This document shows, piece by piece, positions 1-12,236 of a DNA stretch of 64,000 bases. The stretch comes from Tenebrio molitor (Eukaryota > Arthropoda > Insecta > Coleoptera > Tenebrionidae), in contig NC_091053.1 in assembly GCF_963966145.1 (NCBI RefSeq), positions 1,736,001-1,800,000 on the forward strand, read 5' to 3'. Numbering within the stretch: position 1 is the first letter of the stretch; every line of letters begins with the position of its first letter. A program made the position numbers and the translations under genes. The notes under the pieces were generated by a model, which saw only the letters and a list, made by a program, of their open reading frames with translations, had not been told where the DNA came from and ran no database searches.

Positions 1-1236
1 TAGATCCTCCGCAGCAAAATTATTCCAAAAACATCCCATTTTTAATTAAAACCGGACGGTTTTTCGTCTGGCCCCACAAATCCATTACACAACGAAAAAC
101 CAACTCACGTTATCCGATCGAGTGTTGTTTTTACGTAGTTTTGAAATTGTGGAAGTTGTGATGTAAGCGGATCCCGAATGGGAGTCTTCAAAGTAGCGAT
201 ATCGTGTGTTGTACGATGGGGTGAGGTTCGAGAGGCTTTAACTTGCTTTATGGCCGTTATAAAATTTTCAGCTTGTTCTTTGATTATTATTATTGAAGGA
301 GTTTAGTTTTTCAACTTTAGCGCACCTGGGGACCTTGCGAGGCGATTTTTTATCGGAATCTGCCCCACACGCCGGTCGCACACGACAAACTCCTCAAAAA
401 ATATTTCCTGAGGGTTCCCACCCAGATTCTCGTTTCCTTATTATCAAACTAATTAATCTTTTAACATCCTCGAAATTGTGCCGCCTCGCCCGCAAGCGCC
501 CTCGGCGACAATTTTTCTCTAGGTACGTTAAAGACTGATTTAGTGGCCTTGATGTACAAACAACTATCATAATTTGAGTGATTTTTTTTCTGGGACAATT
601 CGTCGTGAGTCGTTTATTTCGCAGCTGTTCAAAATGCAAACGGTATTTTACGTACGTTTGCCAGTCGAGAGCACTCGAGATGGTCTAAAAATGAAAAATA
701 CATAATCCTCTCAATCTCGAAGCTCTATTCTTTAAAGTTGAGTGTATAAAATTGCAAAACCGTCAAATCTGGAATAGTTTCAATATATCTCGCTGCGAAC
801 ATTTTCCCAACCCTATTTGACCTCCCGGTGTATTGATCAACGAAACGAAGTGCATCGGAATTTGCTCCGGTAATAATTTTTCAAGGAACCGGCAACGTGT
901 TGTAATAATAACACCGAAGTGATACATTATCGGCAAGTAGCAGGGTAAGCGAAATCGGGAAATGGCCGCACTACATCACAGAACTAGTGTAGTGTGAAAG
1001 GTGGCGGACAGTTTCCAATTCGATAATCTCGGGGGCTGGACACGACACAAATGGAAAAAATAAGGAAGCAACACTGTGGATGGCGGAAGTGGGATGCGGG
1101 CTGCAAAGATCTGTCACTGAAGAGGGTATTGAGAATTACAGAAACAAGATCTAACAGTGAATGTATTTAAAGAAATAAAATATCGTTTTATTTACCATCA
1201 TTTTATATTTTTTTATACAATTTTACGATTTATTCT
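1..1236. other. Unique AT-rich sequence, no gene seen
   Basis: No frame longer than about 80 codons occurs and none resembles a protein family I know. I see no tRNA-like head, terminal inverted repeat or tandem array. A short AT-rich run near 1,170-1,240 precedes the first SINE-containing repeat. Confidence 0.5.
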
Positions 1237-1640
1237 GGGATATTGCGTGTTTCATTCCCTTACTAGGAAGGCGCAGCTTGCTGCGCCATAGGCTTTTCAG
1301 TGCTGTTTCAGCCGCAATGGACGGAAGGTGAATTATGGGTGCGCTGAAGATGGCCTTGGAAGGACTGATAGGTGTACATTTACCCATATCAAGACGATGG
1401 TGTGGTCAAACCACTGAAAAAAACTCACACCTGGTCTGGGATTCGAACCCCGGACCTTCCGAGTGCAAAGCGGAATCGCAACGCGCTTGTCCACCGTTGC
1501 TCGGTAAATCAATTCTGCTGATTCTTCTTCCCGTGTAAACTACATTAAATAACTATTTACATTTTCGTTTACACATTTTACATATAGGATGTAATGAATC
1601 GATTTGTACCAGACATCAATTTTTTATGCTTTTTTGCTTA
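1237..1640 (-). repeat. tRNA-derived SINE plus shared upstream sequence
   Basis: Read on the minus strand, this starts with sequence shared with the 11.8-kb copy (about 1,510-1,640) and then enters a tRNA-like head. The A box (TGGACAAGCGC) is the complement of 1,483-1,493. The B box (GGTTCGAATCC-type) is the complement of about 1,438-1,449. Then come a T run and a body ending near 1,237. The same ~400-bp block recurs in the opposite orientation at 11,840-12,236, so the mobile or duplicated unit is longer than the tRNA-like SINE alone. SINEs are non-autonomous, transcribed by RNA polymerase III from these internal boxes and mobilised by LINE machinery. The 67-codon plus-strand frame across it is incidental. 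Confidence 0.8.
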
Positions 1641-3239
1641 GAATTACAGTAAACGTCTGTAAACTTTGCCGAAATCGAAAAGTCGTTTTCTAGGTTAACA
1701 ACAGCATATCGTTGACGTTTCTTTGACATTTCAGCAAAAAAGGAGTGCAGCTCAAGTTGCAAGCTTGGTTTGATACACTTCAAAGAAAACCTAGATGTTT
1801 ACTTCCGCGTTTTGCTTTTTGACCAAACTGTTTACAATAAGTACAATAAGTTTCCAGTACATTTGAGGCCAAAGATGAAGTTGCCTCCTCGTCGACCTTA
1901 TCTGTCGGTGTTCGCAAATCCCCACCTGACCCATGTCTGTGATTATTGGCCTCTAATGGTCAATTCAATCTAACATAAGCTTCACAAATAGACGTCCGCT
2001 TATTCGGAATGGACAATAATACAACCGGATTAACATCATATATATATTCTATGGAACAGGGCGAATATTGTGCCAAGTGTTGTTTAATTACATTGAAGCT
2101 GGAATTATTGGATTAGTCGATCCAACGGCACCGGCCAAATAAATTGTTATGACAGTGGACCGAATTACCAGGTCCGGACTGCGCTCTCACAACTTGATTA
2201 AAAAAGGGCATTGTGGGCGATGGCGTATTCTTCGGGGTAAAGAGCTGTCGAAGGCAGACGGTCGCCTGAAAAGAAACGCAATTTCGGCGCATAATTAAAA
2301 ATTATTTCTCAATTCGTGCACGAGCAATTATTTATTAGCAGGGGTGGGAAGCATCGATCGCGCCCCCGTTTAAGATGCGGCGGGGTAATATTCGCAAATT
2401 CGATCAGGTGCATCCCTCGGTTAATTTTCCTCTGTGAATGGGAAGTCTGGCTTCGATTACTGGCCGATATAATCCCGGAACCCTTGTGGTTTGTTTTCAG
2501 ATTGAACACCACCACGGTGAACGCTTAATCCGACTAGGGGTTGTAAGCCGCGTCTCTGATGTATCACGGCTACTGTATGGCGACATAATCATATAAGCCG
2601 GCGCCTGTGCCTGCAAATTTACTCAGTCTGGGTAAAAAGGCAACCAGGGGGCAGCTCCTTGATGGAAGCAACCAGTCACACAGGCTAGGCTGACGCGGCG
2701 CTGTGTACATACTCCTGCAAGTCACGCGAAATTGGAATATTTCACGGCGCACTTACTAGAAAAAGTTCATTTTTAAATAATTTAATTTCAAGAAGACTTT
2801 CCCTGTTTCTAAAGCAACACATGCTAACAAAAGTCTCTCTTCGAGTCGCAAAAATTTACAGCCGCCATTACAAATAAACAATTTATACAACACAGTTACG
2901 ATCGCTAAAGCCGGTTTAGCGACAGTAAATAAATTAGAGAGAATTTAAGGCGTTGCAAACTTCCTGGCGCAACTATTTCCTGCCATCCAGTCGTAACCTC
3001 GGGAATCATTAAAATCTTATTAAGTTAGTGATTGAAAGCTTAAAGTAATGGAGGTAGGTTGAGGTACTAAATTATTCCGCACTGATTTCCTTCCTATACC
3101 AAGTTGAAACAGAAAACTTTTGATAATCGAAAACTAACCGAAGTTCATTATTTAACCCGGACACGTAAGTTGCTGGCGGTGATAAATCAAGCCGGCAAAA
3201 TAACACAACTTTCAAGGAGGTCCAAGAATAAATAACATC
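1641..3239. other. Unique sequence, no gene seen
   Basis: Contains only short overlapping frames on both strands (60-70 codons) without recognisable domains. No repeat family shared with the rest of the window was noticed here. Confidence 0.45.
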
Positions 3240-3660
3240 ATTGGAAATAATAGCAACAAATATTTTGGCATAATCTGGGACCCACTGGGCACTCTTGAGC
3301 CCTCCGGGGATTCCCATCGATCGTGTTGCTCCTGGGGTAACAATTTTTTCAAATCTCTCCAAGCGCTGGATCCCAAAAAACTTTTTTGAAAAAATCTTCT
3401 TCCAATGAACATCTTCGCCGAAATCTGTCTATTTCTCTTGTGCCCCAACTGGATTCTGTTGAGAAAATTCTCCAAAGCTCCTTCTGGAATCTTCTCTATC
3501 AAATTCCCTTCCAGCTTGACCATTTGCAAGTCTTGTTGGTCATTGAACCACTGCGAATCGAAGCTCCTGAGTTTGTTATTCCCCAAACTCAAGACAAACA
3601 TTCTGCAAAGTGTTAAGGCTTTATGAAGTTCCGTCAGATTCGAATGATCAAAAACTCCAC
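3240..3660 (-). pseudogene. Broken leucine-rich-repeat protein remnant
   Basis: The minus strand encodes about three consecutive leucine-rich repeats at 3,401-3,610. They show the pattern LxLxxNxLxxF then LxxVxLxxNxIxxIPxGA, including the segments LSLGNNKLRSFDSQWF and VKLEGNLIEKIPEGAL. LRR ectodomains are usually secreted or membrane-bound interaction modules. After the repeats the homologous reading shifts frame. At about 3,362-3,250 another frame carries a stretch ending VPDYAKIFV that resembles a C-terminal LRR cap whose NPW and cysteine positions have been lost. The upstream end runs into GA-rich retrotransposon debris that happens to stay open, which makes a spurious 271-codon frame (3,212-4,027). 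I read this as a decayed, truncated gene copy. A diverged terminal exon of a real gene is less likely because of the frameshift and missing cysteines. The exact family is not recognised. Confidence 0.55.
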
Positions 3661-3799
3661 CTTTCACTTCTTCCAGTTTCTTCTTTAGAAGTGCCAAGCT
3701 TGATATGCGTGGTAAGTTCTTCACACAGACGGATCCATGGGAGGATTTAGAGAGAGATCTATATAGATAGCAGAGGAGAAACAATGATAGATTACAGAA

Positions 3800-4770
3800 T
3801 AGTAAACGAAGAACCATAGGAAAAGAAGGAGGCAGTAAAGGAGTTAAGGGAATGGAAAGAGATAGATTTCTAGAAGCGAAAAGAAGATACTGAGAGAGGT
3901 GTAGAGAGAAGAAGAAGCACAAGAGGAAGAGGGAGGAGAAAGAGATAAAGGAAATAAACGGATAGAGAAAGAAAAAGGAATTAGTGAGCGAGGAAACAAC
4001 AATGCAAGAATGGGAAGGGGACTTCATGAAATTGCTGGAAGGGAGAAAGGGAGAAGGAAAGACAGAAAGAGAAATCTAGAAGAAGCAGACGGCGTAGTAG
4101 TAAACAAAGAAGCATGAGAAAGAGTAGAAGCATTCAGAATAGGAGAAAGAGTCGGATCGTCTCCCGCTAGAAATAAGTATAGAAGAAAGGAACCATGAAG
4201 AAAGGGGAAAAGGAAGAGCAAATGAGGAGCAGAAGAAGGTGACAATAAAAATATGAGATGAACAAGGAGTAGAAGAGTATAGGAGAAGACTGGAGAAAGT
4301 CAGATTTCAAGAGCAGAATGTAGAGAAAATGGCGGTAGAATTGAAAGAAGTAATTGAAAAAGCAACGACAAAAAAGGAGATAACAGTCAAGGGAGCAAAA
4401 GGGACAGGAAGGAAAAATGAGTGGTGAATTGAAGAAGGAAGAGTAAAGGCGTTAAGAGAATGGAAGAGGAGGAAGATTAACAGAAATAGTTTCCTAGAAG
4501 CGAAAAGAAGATACAAAGAAGAAGTAGAAGTGGGAGAGGGAGGAGAAAGAGATGAAGGAAATAAGAACAGAGAAGGAGGTATGGAAATACATAAACCGAG
4601 AGAGAAAGAAAAAGGAATCAGTGAGCGAGGAAACAACAATGCAAGAATGGGAAGAGGACTTCATGAAACTGTTGGAAGGGAGAAAGAAGGAAGGAAAAGC
4701 AGAAAGAGAAATGAAGAAGAAGCAGACGGTGCTAGAGGAAACAGAGGTAGATTAAAGATGACTAAATGTT
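3800..4770 (+). pseudogene. Non-LTR retrotransposon ORF2 linker remnant, GA-rich
   Basis: The plus strand is strongly purine-rich and encodes, in broken frames, the charged segment that lies between the endonuclease and reverse-transcriptase domains in many insect non-LTR elements. Legible pieces are EVEEYRRRLE-like, FLEAKRRYKEE-like, VWKYINRERKKKESVSEE and TMQEWEEDFMKLLEG. Two partial copies lie head to tail. The first (about 3,810-4,085) and second (about 4,430-4,760) both carry the EAKRRY to EWE-F-KLLEG stretch, so the locus was duplicated or doubly inserted. Stops and frameshifts make it dead. The long antisense frames here (3,212-4,027 and 4,307-4,639) are shadows of the purine-rich strand. 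The same family recurs at 53.28-53.87 kb. Confidence 0.7.
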
Positions 4771-7700
4771 GTAAAAGTGTGATCAATAATATTCTTGGGG
4801 ACTTGAGGATTGTAGCGACGAGTGTAGCGATGACTTTGGCAAGAGGCGAGGTCACGCGGTTATCGCCACAGGATCCCCTCCACCCAACAAATAGAAAATT
4901 CCTTGAGTCACGTCTCAACGTCTCGACTAGCAAGTTCGCATCTTAATTTAATCCGGTGCATAAAAGTAGCCTTTAGGGCAAGTGTCGCATTTCCATCAAC
5001 CATCCGAGCATTGTTTGTTTGCGAAATAAAATTTGCTTTGTCTGTTACTCACTCACATTTTCGTATCGCTTTCGGGTCCCCGCGCATACTATCGATATTT
5101 AATCATTTTCTTAAATTAAATTTACCTTGCGACTCCACGTGTTTGTCTTTTATCAATTTTGTTTGTGTGTTTCGATGGTGGCGTTCGTTTTGTTTTTACG
5201 GGAAATGCGAGAAATATTTTTACTACCTACGTAACTTCATCCCTCGCCTTCGACTCACTCAACCTGATTTATATGTTTTCTTTATTATTTGATATATGGC
5301 ATTTATATCACGTCCATAAATTTTTCTTTATAGTTTAGGATAAACCAGATAATAAAACCGGAAGAATGGAACACGGTTTGTTAAACCTGAAAAACAAAAA
5401 TTTATTTCTAAGTGGGACAATCGATTCAAAACACCAAAAACTACAATTTGTTACAGTTTCCTGAACATAGTTTACATCAACGTTTTAGCTTGACGTACAC
5501 AAAGCTGTACACTATTTTGCATTAGAATTACATCAATACATCCTACTGCAAGCACCATGCGATGGTCTTCCAGGAGAATGGCGATGTAATTTGCGATGCA
5601 GCAACAGTTCAGTAACTCTCATCAGAGAGTTTATACAAATAAATAATAATAATAAAATGTTGCCTAATACATGATTATAGCGTAACAAATAACTGCACTT
5701 GCTCAAATGTAACGGCTTTGTAGCGTAATGTCGACAACGGAGGCAATGGAAGCACTGCCTCCCCAAACGCAACTGCAAAGTAATGACATTTTTTTCAATA
5801 TTCAATTTACTATTTTAAATTATCATTATGTGTCATGTAAAGCTAGAAACGTTTTAAATAAATAAAGATGATCGCTTTGTTAATTTTCTGATTGTTGACG
5901 TACGTAAAAACGCGCGTAAACAAGGCCGGAGGCAAACTATAGTTCTGCCTCCGTCAAGATACGAGGTGCGTTATTTTTAATATCAGGTGAAACAGTATCG
6001 TAAACCTTTGACGTTGTCCTTAAAGGACTCGAATGTAATCGGTCAACCCTTCCCGTTTCTATATCCGGCCCCAAAAAGGATAAAACCCCTTTGAGAATGA
6101 TTTGTGATTTTTTCCAGTCGGTCGTACAAAATTGTTCGTTACTCTCACGCTTGGCCAATCGCCATACCGGTTTGTTTCTCTACAAAAATTCTATTTGCAC
6201 ATGAAGCGTGAAAAACTCGTCGGCAGAGTTTGTGAACTTGTATCACCAATATCCTGTATCCTGTTTGAAGCTATTACGGCGCTGCCATCAAAGAATGAAG
6301 ATGGAGTTAAGTTGGTAAAGCAATTTTACTTTGTTCCGCACAATGTCAAGCGACGTCTAGGAAATTTTAATTTCGCTTTGCCATTTTGTTATTAATCAGG
6401 ACCGTACGAATCGGCGATAAATCATGACGCGCACGATCACAAAAACGAAAACTCTACAGATATTTTATATTTCGCTCATGAATTATGATTATGGAAATGG
6501 CGCGAAATAAAATTATTTCCCTTGTATAAAAAAAGAATTTAACGGTAATAACAGTTTTGGTAAACATCACCTTGCTGCAGGGATAAAAAAGGTGATAAAT
6601 TTGTAGGGAGTTATAAAAATTCCAAACGTTTTTTTATTTCTCTTCGTTACTGCTATGGTGTCGGAAATTTATTACGTAATAAAATTATTTCTGTGTAATC
6701 CTTGTGCAAATATTGCGCTTCTGTCTGCTAGATGTGACTGTCTTTTTTACAGGATTGGCCGAGTCAAAGCGGGATCGTAGTTTGCGCAAAAAATTAAATA
6801 ATTGGATTGTCGCACTAGTGCTGAATTATCTCTAATTTCACATTCAAATAAAACTGAACTGTCAACGAATCATCTTTTGATGCATTCGATCGATCGCATC
6901 ACATTTCGAACAAACATTGCATGCTGATCAAATCATAATCCGCTATTTAGTTTGGTAATAATGTGCCATCATGCAGAAGAGCGTACATCCTTGTTTAATT
7001 TGCAACATGCAACGTCAGGACAGTGGCGGCTTGCTTAACAACAACCCCCACGAGATAATCTAAAAGTTTTAGTAAATTTTGAGCGTACGCCCAGTTCAGA
7101 AGGATGAGCGCGCCGCGAAGTGCTCCAATTTCGCGTGACTTCCAGACACATACTTCGATTCACGCAGATCCGCCCCTGAGCTGCCGTGTTTCGCTTGTTC
7201 CAAAAAAGACAAGCGCGCGTCCCCAGAAGATGAGTTACGAGCTACGTTCTCAAAAAACCCGGAAATTATGACCATCACAAAAGCAATGCGGTCCGGAAGC
7301 TCGGTTTGTCCTTACACCATTTCCGCAATTAAAATACGAGCCGTCACCAGTAAAAACAAGTCAGTCGGCGGCGCGACCGCCAACTTCCCATTTATTGGTT
7401 CATATTTCAAAAATAAAACGATGAATCTCGGCCGGTGTGGAAGTCTTTAAAGTTAACAAAAATCCGACGGACGAATGGAGAAAGCCGAGACGAAGAAATA
7501 ATTGCCGAGAACGGAAGCCATGATTACGGGCGCAGGAAATGGACCATTCGGTCTAATTTGATTTATAAATATAATCAAACAAGGAACGGTTAATATTTTT
7601 ATGGGGTTGGAGCACAAAAGAGCGCGCGGTTTCACTTCAGGAAGCAGATTGCGAAAGCAATCGAAGTGAGTGGTGCCTCGAAATGGCTGACGAGAGTGAA

Positions 7701-8685
7701 GTGCAAAGTCTATTACAACACAATTGCACACAAACTACTTTTTTAAATCCAGTACGTGGGGATTTTTAAGTTTTTGGAACTTTTGTTTGTCAGTTTGTTT
7801 GTGCGCTATACACTCAAAAACCAGTTGATCGATTTTTCTCGAGTAGAGCTCGTTCGAAAGGAAAAACTCTTGGTTGTGTTTTGCAGTTGATCTCGTTACG
7901 ATGTGACGTCAGAGACGGGAGTAGTGATGATAAACGTGTGCGCGGTGCGCTTGAGCGCATGGAAAATACTACTGCGGAGGAAGAAAGAGTGTTGTGTTTG
8001 TTTCTGGAGGAACCCCTTGACGTCGTCACTTTCACGTGTGGCAATTTGTCCCGAAGCAGACGGGACAAGGGGACAAGACTCGTCGCTTGGAATATTAATA
8101 ATGTTTTACGTCACCGGTACCCAGACGGGAAGCCGTAATTAACATCCGTCTGCACGCGGTATGTAATCGAATCCTAAGAGGGTAAGGGCGTCTGGGGAGG
8201 CTCGAAACGTAATCCGTAAACCCTCCATTGCTAATAGAATCAGAGCCGGCGTTGATTGCCAGTCGCAGTCGAACTGATGTAAATAGAAAAGCCGCGAACT
8301 CGCCGAGAATTCAAATTCAATTAACAAATGGGCGATTGTCGAAAAAGAAAAGAAACGAAACGGCAATATACGTAAGGATCCGGTGTTAACACGCTGTTCG
8401 TTCCCAGTTCGCATTTGTTTCGAATAGAAATGAAATGGCGCAGATAAAAGAATCCAGTGTGTGTAAGTGCGAAGAACGTTCCATTGTCTGATGGGATGTA
8501 ACGCTTTCGTTGTTCTTTTCTCTGCGAGGCGTCCTTTGGGAGATGGGAGCAAAGAGATTTTCACCAGGGAGAAGACAATTACGTTCGATTGTTGCCTTCG
8601 CACTGTCGCCACAATGAAGATTTCATGTTTTTCATTAACATTGTATGAGAGAGAATCGCCCGAAATTGGAGTATTTCGCGGTGCG
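4771..8685. other. Unique sequence, no gene seen
   Basis: About 3.9 kb with only short frames. The sole shared element I noticed is at about 7,785-7,850, where a GTGCGCTATACACTCAAAAA-type string resembles one at 33,955-34,010. No tRNA-like heads, LINE motifs or transposase blocks were found. Confidence 0.45.
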
Positions 8686-8687
8686 CC

Positions 8688-8940
8688 TGGAAGTAAACCA
8701 ACAGGAAGATCTCCAGTTCCAAGTGTCCATGAATTTTGCACTTGAAATAACCACAATGGTGACAGAATATTGGATTTAACATTTTTCACAGATGAAGCGT
8801 GGTTTCGTATGTTGTCTCGACTCAGACGGAAACAACTTCCCTCGGATGATCCCGCAATAAATGACCACAACACTTTGGGTGATTGTGGAGTGGCGCCCAA
8901 CGTCGCCAGCCCAAAAACGACAAGTACGACGTAAAATGAT
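8688..8940 (+). pseudogene. Tc1/mariner (IS630)-type transposase fragment
   Basis: Read from about 8,690, this gives NQQEDLQFQV, then a segment with FCT, a stop where tryptophan would be expected, then HNGDRILDLTFFTDEAWFRM. FTDEAWF surrounds the second catalytic aspartate of IS630/Tc1/mariner DDE/D transposases in insects. The frame continues with SDDPAINDHNTL, matching the family's usual S-NPHAIHE-PLH block, and then a GVW-like position. The C-terminal catalytic region and the helix-turn-helix part are missing. Stops and substitutions show it is inactive. The 253-codon antisense frame (8,139-8,900) overlaps it and is a shadow. Confidence 0.75.
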
Positions 8941-9970
8941 GTAATTTACATGGCGACGCCATTTAATAACGCCTCGTCTTATTTATTACTGGAGGAATAT
9001 TAATAAAATGCTGTTGCGATTCGCCACACGTAAGACTGCGCCATCAATTCAGGTGGAGCTCCGCCGGGTGTCCTCCTAAGACCCCCTCGTAAACCAACAT
9101 TGCAACAACGTCACCGCAACGCAAGAATAAATAATAGCAATGTCGCGAATAAAGCCTGCGAGTGGTCAATAAATCTGACCCCTGCGAACCAGCGGGGTGC
9201 CCAAATAAAAGCGAACACAAGTTCGAGGGTGGTTTTTGTGTGTGCAAATAGGGAGAATCGATTTTTGGAAGTCGGCCGACGGGGGTGCGGTTTTTCATCA
9301 CGCGTGTAATAATTTTGTTTTGATGAGGGCGGCCGTCTTTCCCTTATCTTCGGATATTTTAATATCGGGGAACGTGACGTTTATGTCGTCGGGGGCGGTG
9401 GTGAGCCCCGGCGATTTACGATGTCGACAAGATTGCGAAAAGTTTCAATGGGACGGATTTGAATGGTGGCCCCAAACAAACGAATGCCGCTTCGATTTTT
9501 CCAGGACTACTCTTTTTGTGCGTCGACTCCCAACCGTTGAGTGGTAATTTTTTTCTTGTTTTTGATAGCCGAGGCTCGAGGGATTGATATTCAAACATGC
9601 CGGCAGTGGCCAGATAAACGGGGATTTTTGCGGCAAAAACGACGCTCCGACAGCCACTTTGAAAAATCACCGGCTGAAACTATCGAAATTAATTTTTAGA
9701 CTCAGACCTGCGGACGCTGATAATTCTTTCCAAGTTGACATGTTTGTTCTGATATTCCCTCACGGCATTGTTTTCTGCTGTGCTATCAATCTTTAATCTA
9801 TCTGTTGCGGCACAAAAACACGTTTTTACAAATTTATCTGAAACAATTAACTGAAACACCAGAAAGCTTCACAACACCACAATCATTTTGGACACTTTGA
9901 ACGTACAAAAGCTAAAGAATATACTTTGCTGTAAACACTTAGTACATAATACTTAGTACCACAATAGTTT
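8941..9970. other. Unique sequence, no gene seen
   Basis: Moderately GC-rich around 9,050-9,700 with several short overlapping frames on both strands, none resembling a known protein. Becomes AT-rich just before the SINE at 9,972. Confidence 0.45.
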
Positions 9971-9971
9971 C

Positions 9972-10212
9972 TGCCGAGTACTATGGCCAAGCGCTTAGCG
10001 CGCGGCTTTGCATTCCGGTGGTGCCGGGTTCGAATCCCACTACCGCAACTGATCTGGATGGCTTTTTTTCAATATTTTCGATATGAGGACAGGTCTCGTA
10101 TCACAGATAAGGTGAATTCTGGGTCAGTACTTCACCCCTCAGTACCTACCATCTTCCTTCTGCACCTATCCTCCTTCCTTTCACTGTGGCTGGAAGGCTA
10201 GGAAAGGCGATT
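9972..10212 (+). repeat. tRNA-derived SINE, subfamily A
   Basis: The head has an A box (TGGCCAAGCGC, 9,984-9,994) and a perfect B box (GGTTCGAATCC, 10,027-10,037). A T run and a body follow, containing TATCACAGATAAGGTGAAT and a GTACCTACC segment shared with the copies at 30.06, 36.93 and 38.38 kb. The start, GCCGAGTACTATGGCC, matches the ACCGAGTACTGTGGCC start of its relatives. Confidence 0.85.
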
Positions 10213-11839
10213 TCTGAACCACTGCGTGCGTGTGGGCCCTTAACAGCATCTAAAAGGATCATGAAGCTTTCTCAAGTTCAAATTAAATATGGATAAAAAA
10301 ATTAGTACCCCATATACTTCCGCTTCTTTTTTATTCTCGAATTCTTGAACGCAATGGCACAGCATAACGCGGCAAGCCTGTTTAAAAGCAGTGCAGCATC
10401 TCCTTGCGCTCTTCTCTTTGCAATTTGAGTGATTGCACTTGGCTCCAGTCCAGCCGGCACAGCAGGAACGTTATCGCGTCTCGTTACCGCCATGTTCCTG
10501 CGATAACTAGGACTGTGGTGATTCTTCAGGTGGTTCAGGGATTCGCATTCGTGGGGGTCGCAAAGCTGCGGACATTTTGTGTGTTTGTCGACGCGGACGT
10601 GCTTACATGGCCGTAACACGAATGCACAATAAATAAGCGTTATATTGCACTCTTGCGTGCGCCGGGACGCTTTGCATTAAACTGCTCGTGCAGTGCCGGC
10701 TGCATAATGGAATTTAACGCTCGCATCGGTCCAACACACTACATAAATCGATTACGTGTCCTTTCTGTCGGCTGCTCGATTTTCAACACTTCGGTGATGC
10801 CGTGTTTTCACAACTTGAGACAGTGGTGCAGGTCCTGGAAAGCTTGTTGCAACTCTAAAACCCATCAAAGCGATTCCTGCGTTGCACCTCTTCAGACCAG
10901 GATTCGATCGTAGCGTGTTTACAATTCCCGTTTCAGGGTTAGCCAACAGGTTTCGGAAGGGTCGCTGGGTGGAGGCGAGGTCTAATCGATAGCAGGAAAT
11001 TATCAGAAAATACGAAATCTGTCGCCCTCCAGACCGCATATCACTCAACACACTTCCCAGTCCTCGTTAAATTCCGTCGAAGCTGTTTAACTTTGCACCA
11101 AACTGGAAATTATTAAAACTTTTTGGTGAATTGGTGTTTCCACGCAAGAACTTGTCTCGGTGCGCAATTTTTCAGTGACATTTGCATTAAAGTGCCTCCT
11201 CGTGCTGGCCATAAATCCGGAATATCTCTTTGTGGAGATGCCTTTCGGTGCAATGTGTAATTAGTGTTTGTGTTGTGAGCTTATGTATGCGATTTGGGCA
11301 CGAACATGTCGGCACGCAACGCTCATGTAACTAGAGGTCTTATCATGCTGACGGGAATTAAACGAAACGATTAATTTGTGGGGGAAAAGAACAATCCCCA
11401 GGAATTGATATGTTTTATCAGAAAGCAGAGGTGAACCGGTTGGGATGTTAATTAAAGGAGCTATTTTGGTGTTTTATTGGATAAGCGAGGTCTGGAACTA
11501 GTTTCGTGGAAAACCGACCTTAACTATCTCTCCCGATTGGACAATAACGGTGGGAATTTGTTTGCCGTGTCATTACCGGAATCGCTCATCCATTAATTCA
11601 TTTCGGTATGGAGGTCGTAGAGAGACACGAAATTGCTTCGCCTTGTTTGGGAAAATATAAAGAAAATGTGGAACAAGGGATCTGCAACGACGAAATTACA
11701 ACAGGTCGCCGAAATAGAGATCTAAACAGGAACTGCATAATACTGCGCAATTTTCAAAATATCTGACTTGGGGGAATTCCCCACTGAAACTTTCAGTCAA
11801 CTGCAACGGACTCGCCGAAGCAATTACAGATCTCATCGT
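10213..11839. other. Unique sequence, no gene seen
   Basis: Short frames only; the longest, 105 codons on the minus strand (10,302-10,619), has no recognisable domain. A perfect 12-bp palindrome GGGGAATTCCCC lies at about 11,771-11,782. Confidence 0.45.
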
Positions 11840-12236
11840 CTGTGAGCACAAAAAATTGATAACTGGTACAAATAGGTTCATTACATCCTATATGTAAATG
11901 TGTAAATGAAAATGTAAAAAATGTAAATATGTGTTGTTAATGTAATTTACATGGGAAGAAGATTCAGCAGAATTTATTTACCGAGTCTGGTGGACGAGCG
12001 CGTTGCGATTTCGCTTTGCACTCGGAAGGTCCGGGGTTCGAACCCCTGACCAGGCGTGGGTTTTTTTCAGTGGTTTTACCATACCATCGTGTTGGTATGG
12101 GTAAATCTACACCTATCAGTCCTTCCAAGCCCATCTTCATCACACCCATCAGTCACCTTCCGTCCATTGCGGCTGAAGAAGCACTCCTACAGTAGCAAGC
12201 ACGACGCCTTCCTGGTGACGGAATGCAACACGTAAT
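11840..12236 (+). repeat. tRNA-derived SINE plus shared upstream sequence
   Basis: Plus-strand sister of the 1.24-1.64 kb repeat. About 140 bp of shared non-tRNA sequence (11,840-11,980) is followed by an A box (TGGACGAGCGC, 11,991-12,001), a B box (GGTTCGAACCC, 12,035-12,045), a T run, and a body ending in CGCCTTCCTGGTGACGGAAT, comparable to the minus-strand copy. Confidence 0.82.

Noticed and set aside
3212..4027. 271-codon minus-strand frame, the longest in the window
   Set aside because: Its first half is antisense to purine-rich LINE debris (hydrophobic low-complexity translation), and only residues ~140-209 resemble LRRs, after which the homology shifts frame. It is a chance join.
8139..8900. 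253-codon minus-strand frame
   Set aside because: No domain, and its upstream third is antisense to the transposase fragment with the FTDEAWF block.
9972..10060. tRNA gene call at A/B-box sites
   Set aside because: Heads lack a proper acceptor stem and 3' half and continue into shared SINE bodies. The same holds for the other A/B-box copies in the window.
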